Assembly: GCF_000181495.1 (NCBI RefSeq) | Contig: NZ_ABCF01000007.1 | Span: 1 to 64,000 of the forward strand | Reading direction: 5' to 3' | From: Bacillus sp. SG-1 | Lineage (GTDB): Bacteria > Bacillota > Bacilli > Bacillales > Bacillaceae_B | Length of the DNA: 64,000 nt | Part shown: in pieces, positions 63,595-64,000 of the stretch | How the letters are laid out: the number at the start of each line of letters is the position of its first letter | Position numbering within the stretch: position 1 is the stretch's first letter | The notes under the pieces: generated by a model | Told to the model about the DNA's origin: nothing | The model's input: only the letters and a program-made list of their open reading frames with translations | The model's database searches: none | Translations under genes and position numbers: made by a program

Positions 63595-64000
63595 TTATAA
63601 CTGACGTCCGCTGGATTTCCACTTATAAAATACTTTCAAAGGGAAAAATCTGCTTCTCTTTGAATCAATCACCGTTATGTTTCCTGAATAACTTATTGTA
63701 TGGATACCTTTACTGTATGGTGTCATGGAGAAAGGTTGGATATCAATAACTGGTTCTTCTTTGAATTTAGTGGGGGTCAATTCTACTATTTCATTGATAA
63801 CGATTTTCCCTCCATAAGTACGGGAACAATCCTGGCTGGGTCTATATAGGCTGCCTTCTTTATAAAATGGTTTTCCGGCTGGCCTGCTTGATGTCACATC
63901 ACTTTTCACAGGATTCAATAAGTGCTCGGTCCATCCTGAATACAAATCTTCTGAAAACCAAACATATAATTTTGATTGAGGATCTTCTTCCTGGTTCGTA
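63595..64000 (-). CDS. Partial gene: beta-propeller transferase-associated domain (GIPC-transferase-like)
   Basis: The frame stays open to the window edge, so only the last ~135 residues are seen. The text WFSEDLYSGWTEHLLNPV, then SRPAGKPFYKEGSLYRPSQD and CSRTYGGKIVINEI, matches the five-bladed propeller-like domain named after the N-terminus of plant glucosamine inositolphosphorylceramide transferase 1. In bacteria it occurs in polysaccharide loci, often after a formyl-transferase-like domain. C-terminus complete at 63595. Confidence 0.7.
   Translation of the reverse strand, partial: TNQEEDPQSKLYVWFSEDLYSGWTEHLLNPVKSDVTSSRPAGKPFYKEGSLYRPSQDCSRTYGGKIVINEIVELTPTKFKEEPVIDIQPFSMTPYSKGIHTISYSGNITVIDSKRSRFFPLKVFYKWKSSGRQL

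Overview
The window looks like chromosomal DNA of a spore-forming member of the Bacillaceae (Bacillus sensu lato; a Rossellomorea-like marine Bacillus is my guess, from protein resemblance only). Supporting signs are strong AGGAGG ribosome-binding sites with frequent TTG/GTG starts, MreBH, a bacterial NO synthase, a LiaIHFSR-type envelope-stress operon, SwrC/YerO, YjcD- and YfmM-like proteins, a gamma-type spore protein and a SpoVB-like flippase. No rRNA, tRNA, CRISPR array or prophage block was seen.

Layout. 0.1-8.9 kb: acyl-CoA thioesterase, an apparently intact IS3-family element, a BMP-family lipoprotein paired with a chemoreceptor behind a sigma-D-like promoter, mreBH, a small unknown gene, a compact structured RNA candidate, and nitric oxide synthase. 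9-14.4 kb: an ABC-F ATPase behind a long leader (upstream ORF plus two tandem terminators), a 59-nt near-perfect palindrome, a YitT-family protein, a 20-bp tandem repeat, and a preQ1-I riboswitch controlling queF and a queuosine-precursor transporter. 14.4-22.7 kb: sugar/sodium symporter, a CarH-like B12-binding protein without a DNA-binding domain co-transcribed with a PAS-like protein and a beta-carbonic anhydrase, several small membrane proteins, a flavin reductase and an amino-acid permease with a coupled 37-residue ORF. 22.8-27.8 kb: the lia operon, in which liaR is frame-broken in its DNA-binding domain, divergent from a peptidoglycan amidase. 27.9-48.7 kb: PepF, TspO-like protein, antiporter, SpoVB-like flippase, SwrC-type RND pump with its TetR regulator and three matching operators, VanY/LysM carboxypeptidase, kynU-kynB, UvrD-type helicase, GGDEF protein. 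48.9-64 kb: YfmM-like ABC-F, then a capsule/exopolysaccharide locus in two convergent halves separated by an IS1182-family element.

How the genes fit together. The polysaccharide locus has the parts of a Wzx/Wzy system: priming phosphoglycosyltransferase, fused chain-length/tyrosine-kinase regulator, matching PHP phosphatase, glycosyltransferases, flippase, polymerase, epimerase and a FemAB-like acyltransferase. Envelope maintenance recurs (MreBH, Lia, amidase, VanY, SwrC, flippases). Regulation can be read directly for queF (riboswitch), the first ABC-F gene (attenuation), nos (palindrome on the -10), swrC/yerO (TGAC-N6-GTCA sites) and the chemoreceptor pair (sigma-D-like promoter). All functional names come from recognising protein families by eye; no search was run.
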